Below, piece after piece: positions 47,485 through 55,877 of a DNA stretch of 64,000 nucleotides (positions within the stretch are counted from its first letter, which is position 1; each line of letters opens with the position of its first letter). The DNA is taken from the IMG/VR virus record IMGVR_UViG_3300027754_000034, positions 1 to 64,000 of that record. One strand, 5' to 3'. Source of the DNA: a virus. Both the position numbers and the translations under genes were made by a program. The notes under the pieces are model-generated. The model was given only the letters and a program-made list of their open reading frames with translations, made no database searches and was not told where the DNA came from.

Positions 47485-47778
47485 ATGACTAAAAAAGAAC
47501 TGATTTCATCACTTGCTGCTTCAGCTGAACTGACTCACAACGATATTGCTAAGGTGCTCAAAGGCCTTACTGATGTTTGTCTGGATGAATTGAAGACGAA
47601 CAAGTCTTTCGTTCTTAACGATATGGTTCGACTCCGTTTAGTGGATAAGCCCGCTCTTCCGGCGCGTCAAATGAAGAGTCCTGCTACTGGTCAGATGATC
47701 AGTGTCCCGGCGAAGCCAGCAAGCAAGAAGCTCAAGGTGACTGTTGCAAAGCAGCTCCGAGATCTTGTTAAGGGCTGA
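47485..47778 (+). CDS. HU-like DNA-binding protein
   Basis: A 97-residue protein with the HU/IHF layout: N-terminal two-helix dimerisation part (TKKELISSLAASAELTHNDI, AKVLKGLTDVCLDELKTNKS), a short strand, then the arm region ARQMKSPATGQMISVPAKPA, equivalent to the RNPxTGxxIxIPA arm of HU, and a final basic helix (KLKVTVAKQLRDLVKG). The usual FGTF before the arm is replaced by NDMVRLRL. It should bind and bend DNA as a dimer. A strong ribosome site (AAAGAGGAAAT) precedes the ATG. Its location among fibre genes is odd and follows the endonuclease insert, so it may be a passenger. Some phages use HU-like proteins in DNA packaging or transcription. Confidence 0.78.
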   Translation: MTKKELISSLAASAELTHNDIAKVLKGLTDVCLDELKTNKSFVLNDMVRLRLVDKPALPARQMKSPATGQMISVPAKPASKKLKVTVAKQLRDLVKG

Positions 47779-47812
47779 TTTCTGCCCGATAAACCTTCTT
47801 TGGCCTGGATGA

Positions 47813-50374
47813 ATGATGGGCGGTTATGAGAATTTAGGGCCAATCATAAGCCAAAACCCCCAGGCGGTAACGCCTGGGGGCGGTAGTTATTCAGCTGATG
47901 AGAGATCATATGATTCCGTAGTATTCCAGCAGAATCATCCGCCAATGGACTGGGAGATGAATCTCATCCAGTCTGTGGTCGGCAATGCTGGTCTTAGAAA
48001 TCTAGCTTCTAAATTATTCAGCAGTACGTTCATATCCGGAAACGTATTAGAATCAAATGCTCCAGGAGCATTTTACGAATTTTTACCAGCAGTAGCTGGT
48101 AATGAAAACATTATTAGATTTTCGGCTTGTGATTTATTAGTAAACGGTTGGGCTCTTCGTTTAGAATATTCAAATACTGATGTCGATGGTAAGAACTTAG
48201 TTCAATTAACTGCTCCACCATTAACCGGTATTAGGCAGGATCTTCTAATATTAGAAGTATGGAGAGCACTGCTTTCTCCTCTCCCTTCTGTAGATAACAA
48301 GAGTCTGGGTGGCTTGATACTACGAAATGGTAATGCCAATGCTCCTGATACAGTAAACTTATCGGATGACCTAATAGACCCGAATTATCTAGCAGAGACA
48401 TCTAGAAGAGTTCAGATTCAGTATAGGATTCGCATCATAGAATCGGTAGACATTCTTTCCTATCCTGACGGCTTGGGCGATCCATCAATTACTGCACATA
48501 CGGTTCCATATCTTGGCGGTTCTGATGTAAATGGAAATGATTTGCCTGCGTACGTCTACACTGCCGTAGCTGGAGACTCAGGATTATGGCGTTCCGGGGC
48601 TGGAGACGCTGCTTCAGCCACTGATATAGGGTCAGTCGATGGCTATATATGTTCATTACCATTGTGTGTCGTAGTCAGACGTAATTCCGACACTTGGGAC
48701 AAAACCACAAATCTCAATGGTGGGGTATTAATCGGTGGAGTCAGTCCTCGACCAGACGGTTTATTTTCTGATCAGATAGCCTCGGGGGACCTAATAGATC
48801 TGAGAAAATATACTGCCTGGAATGCACAAGAATTCAAGAATGATGCTGTCGATGCATTAATGCAGAATTCCTTGTCCACCCAATATGAAGAATCTGCCTT
48901 GGGAACTGGCGGAAACACCTTCCTGATGAAGGATCCGATAGGTACTTCTTCACATATTTGGAATGCGGATGGTGTTAGAACCTCATATTCAGATAAACCA
49001 GTGGTTCATCCAATTGCGTTGTCATTTACTATTCCAATGGCAACCAATACACTGACTTGTGATCTCACTATAAATGTTGATTTGCCATGGGCTTCAGGTA
49101 TCAATATACTGGCAAATGCTCCTGCAGGAACCAATTTACTTAGCATTAGTAAATGCTTCATAAATGATGGCGTAGGAAACATTTATGATGCTTTTGATTC
49201 TTCCGTAGCCTATCACATATTAAACATAGTTTATTCTATTTCGGGAACGGAAATCGATACAGCCACCATAGAATTTAACCAAAATATTCCTGTCGGGACT
49301 GTTTTTTTAGAAGCTTTGGTAGAATATCCACCAAATGTGGGCCTTTCTAGAAATGTCATCTCAATAGATAAGGTCTGGGTTCCTAATAATTTTGATGCTT
49401 GGGTAGATACCTCGGAATTCACTGCCACATCAGATGCGGATCGTAGTAGCATAAATACTTCTTTTAATATTGATTTAGTAAATAGACAGGTTACGTTCGC
49501 TTATCCCTCGAATCTCATAAGCGATACGTTTTATAACCACACTCTCTCTCAATTCATGATCCCCGACTGTGTCGATGCAAGCAGCGTTGTGATTACAGGT
49601 AAAGCAGTGGTTGGGATTGAATATAATGCTGGTTGCACAGTCATAGAGTTTAATCCCCCTGAAATGGCTCTTGGTGTTGGACTAGCTGTCGATTATGTGG
49701 CTTATCGTCCACCAGTCCCATTAGGAATGGTGCCTTATGACTCTATCGATGTTTTTTATCAAACTCGATCGATTCAATCGATACCAGTTCCAGTAGGAAT
49801 GTATTCCCCATCATTTTATCGGCGTACAGATATTGAAAGAGTGTTCTTCATATCTTCCGGGTCTGGATCCTACGATTCAGCAGAATATGATGCTTCTACG
49901 CAATTAGCGATACCAAGACTTCCAATAGTCGATTATTCCGACAGTTTATTCTCTGGATACCATGAGTCTTCTGTCGTAACAAACGGTAATGATAATGGGA
50001 TCAGTGAAGTCTTAGTGACTGAGAAATCCTATTTGGCTTCTGACGGCTTTTATCTTTCTACCGCAGGTGGAACTACACAAGATGCTGATGGTAGGAATTA
50101 CTGGCCTTACTCGCCCAATATAATATTAAAAGCATTTAATGCTACTGATTTCAACATAAGCACTCGTCGTAAATTAGCTAGTGATTTCGTCTTGGAGCTT
50201 AAGGAAGATTTCCCATCACTTGGAAGGAAAGGAAGTCTTTATCTGGCTATGGCTACGGGTTATTCATATAACTCTCGCATAAATAAAATACATACTTCAG
50301 ATTCAGTAGAACTTGACGGAGTTTCCCTCTTCAGATTAAGGGGAAACCCACTTTATTATCGGAGGTCCTCTTGA
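47813..50374 (+). CDS. Large fibre/baseplate attachment protein, paralogue A
   Basis: An 853-residue protein. The N-terminus DERSYDSVVFQQNHPPMDWE, then LLILEVWRALLSPL, DPNYLAETSRRVQIQYRIRI, GLWRSGAGD, DGYICSLPLCVVVRRN and RPDGLFSDQIASGDLIDLRK, all recur in the same order in the 1543-residue protein gene starting at 51084. The two thus share an anchor of about 330 residues and probably attach to the same baseplate site. The rest is strand-rich and ends after NSRINKIHTSDSVELDG. Two ATGs begin the frame (47813, 47816) with little ribosome-site character, and a strong RNA hairpin lies 44 nt into the coding region. Its stop overlaps the next start (TTGA). Confidence 0.7.
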   Translation: MMGGYENLGPIISQNPQAVTPGGGSYSADERSYDSVVFQQNHPPMDWEMNLIQSVVGNAGLRNLASKLFSSTFISGNVLESNAPGAFYEFLPAVAGNENIIRFSACDLLVNGWALRLEYSNTDVDGKNLVQLTAPPLTGIRQDLLILEVWRALLSPLPSVDNKSLGGLILRNGNANAPDTVNLSDDLIDPNYLAETSRRVQIQYRIRIIESVDILSYPDGLGDPSITAHTVPYLGGSDVNGNDLPAYVYTAVAGDSGLWRSGAGDAASATDIGSVDGYICSLPLCVVVRRNSDTWDKTTNLNGGVLIGGVSPRPDGLFSDQIASGDLIDLRKYTAWNAQEFKNDAVDALMQNSLSTQYEESALGTGGNTFLMKDPIGTSSHIWNADGVRTSYSDKPVVHPIALSFTIPMATNTLTCDLTINVDLPWASGINILANAPAGTNLLSISKCFINDGVGNIYDAFDSSVAYHILNIVYSISGTEIDTATIEFNQNIPVGTVFLEALVEYPPNVGLSRNVISIDKVWVPNNFDAWVDTSEFTATSDADRSSINTSFNIDLVNRQVTFAYPSNLISDTFYNHTLSQFMIPDCVDASSVVITGKAVVGIEYNAGCTVIEFNPPEMALGVGLAVDYVAYRPPVPLGMVPYDSIDVFYQTRSIQSIPVPVGMYSPSFYRRTDIERVFFISSGSGSYDSAEYDASTQLAIPRLPIVDYSDSLFSGYHESSVVTNGNDNGISEVLVTEKSYLASDGFYLSTAGGTTQDADGRNYWPYSPNIILKAFNATDFNISTRRKLASDFVLELKEDFPSLGRKGSLYLAMATGYSYNSRINKIHTSDSVELDGVSLFRLRGNPLYYRRSS
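47857..47880. other. GC-rich hairpin with GNRA-type loop inside coding start
   Basis: CCCCCAGGCG (47857-47866) pairs perfectly with CGCCTGGGGG (47871-47880) over a GTAA loop, a GNRA tetraloop in the + strand RNA. It stands out in AT-rich DNA and covers codons 15-23 of the fibre protein gene. On the - strand the same hairpin is followed by TTTT, as in an intrinsic terminator. It may control translation of the fibre protein or block antisense transcription. Confidence 0.85.
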
Positions 50375-51021
50375 AATTTTTAGTCGATAAATTCACGGGC
50401 TCCATTTCTGGGGCTTATTCCGATATTGATAATAAACCCGTATCTGGAGCAATGATAATTAGTGTTCCTTCCGACTTTAAATTCAATATAGATCCTACTA
50501 TAGATAGTCCTACTTTATCTGATTTGTTGACCCAAAAATATGCCAACATTTCTGATAAAGTCAGCGGCATTTTTCCATACACCAATACGGTAAATCAGGA
50601 ATTCATTGACCCTTCTGCAATATTGAACACTGCATATTCTAACTTATATTCCATAGGACCAAATAGACGGACCGTCCTAAAGCCTACAGGTATCCTATCT
50701 GTAGGAACTGCTGGCTCAGGTTATAGCTTTGCTAATATACCGACCGATTTTTATTGTGAGTATAATGTTTACGAAATAACTGCTGATTCTAACGGTAATG
50801 CGTGGGGTCCACCAGTCTACAGGGTTAACACATCTTTTGATCCTATTATGGATGTTGAATTTCGCTTGCTGGACAATACGGGCGCAGATTTACAAACTCT
50901 TGTGTCTGGCTATAATCAGGCTAGTGTCGGTATGTACACGGGGGATTTTTTGGTGGGAATCGAAAATCTCAGTACACGCACTTTTGTATTATCAGATTTT
51001 TGTTTGTATTGGAAAGAGTAA
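50371..51021 (+). CDS. Virion protein of the fibre region, 216 aa (TTG start)
   Basis: The TTG at 50371 overlaps the previous stop (TTGA) and has GGAGG 5 nt upstream (CGGAGGTCCTC), which decides the start. The product is strand-rich and soluble (FKFNIDPTIDSPTLSDLLTQ, VLKPTGILSVGTAGSGYSF, DFLVGIENLSTRTFVLSDFC). I do not recognise a family. Translational coupling to the fibre gene before it suggests a partner of that fibre, such as an adaptor, or an assembly chaperone. It has no charged coiled coil of the sort common in fibre chaperones, which makes the adaptor reading slightly more likely. Confidence 0.55.
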   Translation: MKFLVDKFTGSISGAYSDIDNKPVSGAMIISVPSDFKFNIDPTIDSPTLSDLLTQKYANISDKVSGIFPYTNTVNQEFIDPSAILNTAYSNLYSIGPNRRTVLKPTGILSVGTAGSGYSFANIPTDFYCEYNVYEITADSNGNAWGPPVYRVNTSFDPIMDVEFRLLDNTGADLQTLVSGYNQASVGMYTGDFLVGIENLSTRTFVLSDFCLYWKE

Positions 51022-51083
51022 AGTACACTTAAGGTCGCATCATTCCTAGATGCATACCCTTATGATGACGGAGACTATTTGAA

Positions 51084-54000
51084 ATGCCCATTAATCCACT
51101 CGGAGCCGGAGTAAGCAGATACATTAATGATAGAGACCGGCAGTATGCTGCTGTAGTTTTTCAGGTTGGTAAGCCACCCCTGGATTCTGAATTAAATTTA
51201 ATATCTCTCATTGATTTAGAGTCCAAAGCTGAGGAAGCACGCAGCCGCGTGGCATCCGGCTGGCTGATGAATGAAATAAACCCTTATGCTGATTTCTTAA
51301 CCCGGCCAGAATTTTCGAATCAGTTTTATTTCGGTAATAACTTCGCTGGAGAGTCCCGCAATATCACTTGGGCCATAGTAAATGGATGGCCCATACCTGT
51401 AGCAGGTACCAAAACGGGCGCTCCTCCATTAGCTGCTAATAATGTCGACTATTGGAATCGAATTACCCTAAACCCTCCATCCACTTCTACTGGCGGCAAT
51501 AGAGCAGAATTTGCTTTTCTAGAAGTTTGGCTTCAGCGTGTTGATGTAGACCCAGCAGCACCAGCAATTGCTCCTGGAAAACCGCTACGTGGTTATATAT
51601 ATAAATTTGGCAATGTAGAGGGTGGATTTTCCCCACTGCCAGATGAATTGGTAGACCCCGACATTAATTTTGAGACCACCAAGCGTGTTCAAATACAATA
51701 CAGAATCCGCGTTGTTGCTGATATTAATTTAGTATCCAATCCCGAGGGATTCGATCCTACATTAGTGTTTGCTCAGGGTAGCCTTTCAGGCCCGTCAGTC
51801 GTTCCATTCTCCAATATGCGAGAAGCCTTAGGCGACCCAGGATTGTGGCGTGCTGGAACCGGCGACCCAACTACTTTCGGAACTGCAGATGGGTTCGTAT
51901 ATGCTATACCGATTTGTGGTGTTTTTAGAAGAAATGCTGCGGGATTCAGCGACGTCGGTAACTTAGCTGGTTCATTTAATAGAAATTCAAAGGCTTTAAC
52001 GCGGGTGAATGCACTCACATTTACCGCTCCCATCGCCTTGCAAGCTAGTTTATCCTCTTTCGCTACTAGCTTTTCCATAGCCAGCATATCCGGAACTCCT
52101 CTAGATACCTTGACCTCATTTGGTGAGGCATACTTTAGAATAGATGATGAGATAGTAAGAGTCACCAGCGTAATTCAGATATCAGCCATAAATTATACAA
52201 TCAATATTGAAAGAGGGCAACTTAATACAATAGCACGCTCACATTTATTCGGGACCGAGTTATTTATATATACTGTTCGGCCAGACGGGTTGTTTGCGGA
52301 TCAGGTGTCCAATACTGATATTTTAGACTTGCGTCACTCAATAGCTGATAAATTTGATTATGATAGCATACTTCAATCTAACGTCGTAGAATTACTCAAA
52401 GGAAACCTACGAAGTACCTGGAAGAGGTACGGCACAACCAACACTGCTGGTCCAGTAATCCTATATGGTGATAGAATCACAGATTCTTCAATATTTACGG
52501 GCGGTCTTACTAGACTAGATGCTCCAGATGGTAATCGCAGAGCATACTCAGATGCCTCTGTAATGCAAAAATTCGTATTACCCGTCACAGTTCCTAGCAA
52601 TTCCCTCACACTAGGGAATAATATCCAGACCACTGTCAGTCCATATACTGGGACAGTAGTATGGTCCGGATCAGCTCCCGCTCACCCAACTGGTAGCCGA
52701 CTTAACGGTACTTACCCAACTTGGTGGAACGGCGACCAAATCACGGTAAACATACTTCCATTCCAAAATGGTGTTTCGATTGCTGATGCAAATCAGATAA
52801 GATTTATTACCCCATCAGAATTATCGGATTCTATCCTCGTTAGATTCGAGGGAATGACATCTGATCCTAACGGGGGTGATCCACTAGAATTACCCCCAAC
52901 CGCTCCAACAGCTTCGGACCCTTATTTAAACATCCCGATTTCTGGTCAAAGAATACTTAGAAACGGACAAGGAATCAGTGTAGTCGTTGATGGTTCCGGT
53001 AATCTAGTGATTACTTTAGCTAGCGGCGCTATCGATTCTGAATTCCAAGAATTCGTAGATGCTATTCAGGGAGAAACCGATCCAGGTCGAGTATCTCAGT
53101 ACAAGATGTATGTGGAGTTTACTGTTCTATATGGAACTGGTCGTGGTCTATCTCACCGACCCGACTGGATCCATATGGTCCAGTATAGAGGAACCCCGAC
53201 TAACGTAACAAAGACTCTACGTCGTAGTGGTCTTTCTACACTGTCGCCAATGGTACCTACCTACATAGGCGATTCTCCATTAGTTCAGACCGGAAACGAT
53301 CGTAATTTAGCCAAAACGTCGGAGGTCATGTTTGATCCCGGCTCTAAAACTGTTTACGTCGCTCCATACAGAATGCTGACCATTCCTCCTCTGGTTGCCA
53401 GGAATGGTGCTCTACTAAATTGGTATAATGGTGGAGCGAACACCCAAGGCTCAATGCCGCAATTAGACCAGGATGGCGTGAATACCGTTCATCCTGTTGT
53501 TGATCCCCTTACACTCTTCTTCACGGGGTCTGTTACTAAGTATGTCGAATTACCATTCCAGTACTTACCAAAACCAGGATTTCATTATGTTCCAATAGTT
53601 CCGATTACTGATTTGGTATATTCATCAGGTATCAATTTCCTAATGAAGTCGAGCCAGGGAGTTGTAGGAAATACTCCGGACTATAACCGAAATTATGTCT
53701 CCTACCCAGCCAATACCCCCGGTTACTATATAGTGACACCGGAAGTAGGAGAAGTGTATGGAAATAGCAACGGTAATAAATCCATATACGGTGAAAAGAT
53801 AACGATAGAAAAGGTAACAGGTAGAGAGGGACAGGCTTTTAAGGGAATCAAATTTCCACCCTTCTTAGGACCGGCAAGAATTACTGGCATTTATCTCAGA
53901 AGTGGTCTTGATGTCTCTCCCGCTTCCACTCCCTTTAATAATGACCGAATATTTATTGGTGGGATAGGGACAGACGTCAATCTTCTGCGAGACAGCTTCG

Positions 54001-55715
54001 ACGGACCAACGTTCCTCTTGGACGTTGATACGAACGGGGATCTATACTTTGTATTAAATGCCGAGGTTATAGACTTCAAGAGAGCTCCTGCAGGAACCAC
54101 TTTTGATAACGCACAATTCCTGGTCGAATGCACTTTGTTTTCTTATGACCGAGGATTCCTCCAGACAAATGGTCGCATTCTTTGCGCTAGAACGCTAGGA
54201 TCATCTGTAGCTCAGACTATTCCGGGATGGGACGGTTATTTATCTACGAACTTTAGCGTTTCCACGTTAGGTTTAATAGTCCCTGCTCCTTTGAGTGATA
54301 TCGCGAGTAACAACGAGGTAACTCTATACTACTCTCGGTCTCCATATCAGGGAGACCCATTCGGCACCCAGACAGCGTATTCCGATGATCCTTATAGACT
54401 CGGACCTCTGACTACTGGAGAGGCTTTAACTCTTCATAATAGTCCTCTTGGTCCTGTTCAAACACTAACTCTTCCCAATAAGGGGAATTTCGAAATATTA
54501 AGCTCTGTACGATTCGTGACTAGTCTTGGAACTGGTCGACTTTCGGGAGCGAATCCAATACCACTGCTTCTTCCCAGCGAGTCACCACTAAATCCTCCTG
54601 ACTACGCAGGAACTCTAGTGGACCAGACTAGAGAATATTCATTAAATCGAGTCGGCTATGACGACTGGTTTACTTCGAAATGGCCGTCAGATCCATCCTC
54701 ATTATCCACTAGGCCCCCTACGGTTCCGGGGGCTATTTCAGAACGTTTCGATAATGATATACATCCGGAATTTGCAGGGTGTGTTTCTAATTTACCTCTT
54801 GGTGCTTATTTTAGAGATAAGGACTTCGTAGGTAAAACTCTTTATCAAATGCGAACAGCAAGTAATATCGGCGGAAATCCCGTTGGTACACTCACCTTCA
54901 CCAATTATGAAGCGTCAATGGTTAAGGGCGTTGACGGTAGGTCTACCTGGCAAGGTCGAGATTATCTTTGCGGTAATAGTAGTAGTACATCAGGGTTCGG
55001 CACAGAATCATTAGCAAGAGTTGATGGAACCTATAATCTAGGTGATACCAAGGTCTTTAAGACCACTCGTGGCGGGGCTGCTTATTCCACCACTGGTCCT
55101 TGGCCTGGTGGAATACTAACTGGTTCATTCATCAAGACAAGACCAAATTCCGATGTTGGTGCAGTCTTACTTTGCAATGCCTATCTCGTAAGATCTCATC
55201 CTGAACAGTCACAGGGTGTAGAACTTCATCCCGGCAATGAACTACAAATGATACTGGTAACGCAGGCCGTTCCGGCTTATTTGCGGGACAATGAAATAGT
55301 TCATTCAGCTAGCGGAATCAGTGAGGGATATACTGCAGTAGAAAGATATAGGTTATTGGGGAAGCCTTTAGAAAAGCGGAGAGGCAGACTACCTAATGAC
55401 GTTTTGCCAGCAGGCAAGCCCTTGTACGGAAATAATACTTCGTTGCTGTTCGGTTCAGCTGATCCACCATTGGTGGCTGCAATACAAGAATCGATAGCTG
55501 TACTGGTTGACCTTCAAACAGTATTTGATTTATCGAAGAAGCCTGCAGACCCCTCCACAGTACAGATGTTCGTAAATGGAGTTAAACTCCAATACGGAAT
55601 AGATTATACCGTGGGTGGCGTTGATGATAAGGTCGTTACATATAGTCCTAGCCCTCCCGTTAGACCGGAATTATTAACCACTGATCTTGTGGAATTCTGG
55701 TATTTGGCTATCTAG
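51084..55715 (+). CDS. Giant fibre/baseplate attachment protein, paralogue B
   Basis: A 1543-residue protein. The N-terminus (INDRDRQYAAVVFQVGKPPL, then DSELNL) and the following blocks FAFLEVWLQRVD, FETTKRVQIQYRIRVVADIN, GLWRAGTGD, DGFVYAIPICGVFRRN and RPDGLFADQVSNTDILDLRH match the anchor region of the 853-residue protein gene at 47813 in order. An insert of about 70 residues before RPDGLF (ALQASLSSFATSFSIASISG onward) is absent from that paralogue. A long strand-rich body follows, with an unusual C-terminal end VQMFVNGVKLQYGIDYTVGG...LVEFWYLAI that resembles the final domain of many phage adhesins. GGAG lies about 12 nt before the ATG. Probably a baseplate-attached receptor-binding fibre. 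Confidence 0.7.
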   Translation: MPINPLGAGVSRYINDRDRQYAAVVFQVGKPPLDSELNLISLIDLESKAEEARSRVASGWLMNEINPYADFLTRPEFSNQFYFGNNFAGESRNITWAIVNGWPIPVAGTKTGAPPLAANNVDYWNRITLNPPSTSTGGNRAEFAFLEVWLQRVDVDPAAPAIAPGKPLRGYIYKFGNVEGGFSPLPDELVDPDINFETTKRVQIQYRIRVVADINLVSNPEGFDPTLVFAQGSLSGPSVVPFSNMREALGDPGLWRAGTGDPTTFGTADGFVYAIPICGVFRRNAAGFSDVGNLAGSFNRNSKALTRVNALTFTAPIALQASLSSFATSFSIASISGTPLDTLTSFGEAYFRIDDEIVRVTSVIQISAINYTINIERGQLNTIARSHLFGTELFIYTVRPDGLFADQVSNTDILDLRHSIADKFDYDSILQSNVVELLKGNLRSTWKRYGTTNTAGPVILYGDRITDSSIFTGGLTRLDAPDGNRRAYSDASVMQKFVLPVTVPSNSLTLGNNIQTTVSPYTGTVVWSGSAPAHPTGSRLNGTYPTWWNGDQITVNILPFQNGVSIADANQIRFITPSELSDSILVRFEGMTSDPNGGDPLELPPTAPTASDPYLNIPISGQRILRNGQGISVVVDGSGNLVITLASGAIDSEFQEFVDAIQGETDPGRVSQYKMYVEFTVLYGTGRGLSHRPDWIHMVQYRGTPTNVTKTLRRSGLSTLSPMVPTYIGDSPLVQTGNDRNLAKTSEVMFDPGSKTVYVAPYRMLTIPPLVARNGALLNWYNGGANTQGSMPQLDQDGVNTVHPVVDPLTLFFTGSVTKYVELPFQYLPKPGFHYVPIVPITDLVYSSGINFLMKSSQGVVGNTPDYNRNYVSYPANTPGYYIVTPEVGEVYGNSNGNKSIYGEKITIEKVTGREGQAFKGIKFPPFLGPARITGIYLRSGLDVSPASTPFNNDRIFIGGIGTDVNLLRDSFDGPTFLLDVDTNGDLYFVLNAEVIDFKRAPAGTTFDNAQFLVECTLFSYDRGFLQTNGRILCARTLGSSVAQTIPGWDGYLSTNFSVSTLGLIVPAPLSDIASNNEVTLYYSRSPYQGDPFGTQTAYSDDPYRLGPLTTGEALTLHNSPLGPVQTLTLPNKGNFEILSSVRFVTSLGTGRLSGANPIPLLLPSESPLNPPDYAGTLVDQTREYSLNRVGYDDWFTSKWPSDPSSLSTRPPTVPGAISERFDNDIHPEFAGCVSNLPLGAYFRDKDFVGKTLYQMRTASNIGGNPVGTLTFTNYEASMVKGVDGRSTWQGRDYLCGNSSSTSGFGTESLARVDGTYNLGDTKVFKTTRGGAAYSTTGPWPGGILTGSFIKTRPNSDVGAVLLCNAYLVRSHPEQSQGVELHPGNELQMILVTQAVPAYLRDNEIVHSASGISEGYTAVERYRLLGKPLEKRRGRLPNDVLPAGKPLYGNNTSLLFGSADPPLVAAIQESIAVLVDLQTVFDLSKKPADPSTVQMFVNGVKLQYGIDYTVGGVDDKVVTYSPSPPVRPELLTTDLVEFWYLAI

Positions 55716-55732
55716 TCGTCAGGCTTCTTTTG

Positions 55733-55770
55733 AGCTATCAATAGTGGTTATCTGACCACTATTGATAGCT
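55733..55770 (+). terminator. Terminator between fibre B and first tailspike
   Basis: A perfect 16-bp stem (55733-55748 with 55755-55770) has a 6-nt loop TATCTG and is followed by TATATTTAG. It starts 17 nt after the stop of the 1543-residue protein gene and ends 32 nt before the tailspike ATG. It is the strongest hairpin of its kind here and likely separates the fibre and tailspike transcripts. Confidence 0.75.
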
Positions 55771-55785
55771 TATATTTAGAGTTTA

Positions 55786-55877
55786 ATGGGGTTTAAAACT
55801 AAATGACTCGTCCTCGTTCGCAACAGATCAACGATCCCGTTACACGTTATTCGAAGATCCCCTTACATGATAACCCC
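55786..55877 (+). repeat. Near-identical 92-bp start of tailspike 1
   Basis: This stretch, from ATGGGGT before the gene through about codon 25, matches 60800-60891 with only two mismatches by eye (in the leader at 55793 and at 55866). Protein similarity beyond it is much lower. It marks a shared leader and anchor. Confidence 0.9.

Noticed and set aside
47772-47787. GGGC/GCCC inverted repeat across the HU-like gene stop
   Set aside because: A four-pair stem with no T-run is not enough for a terminator.
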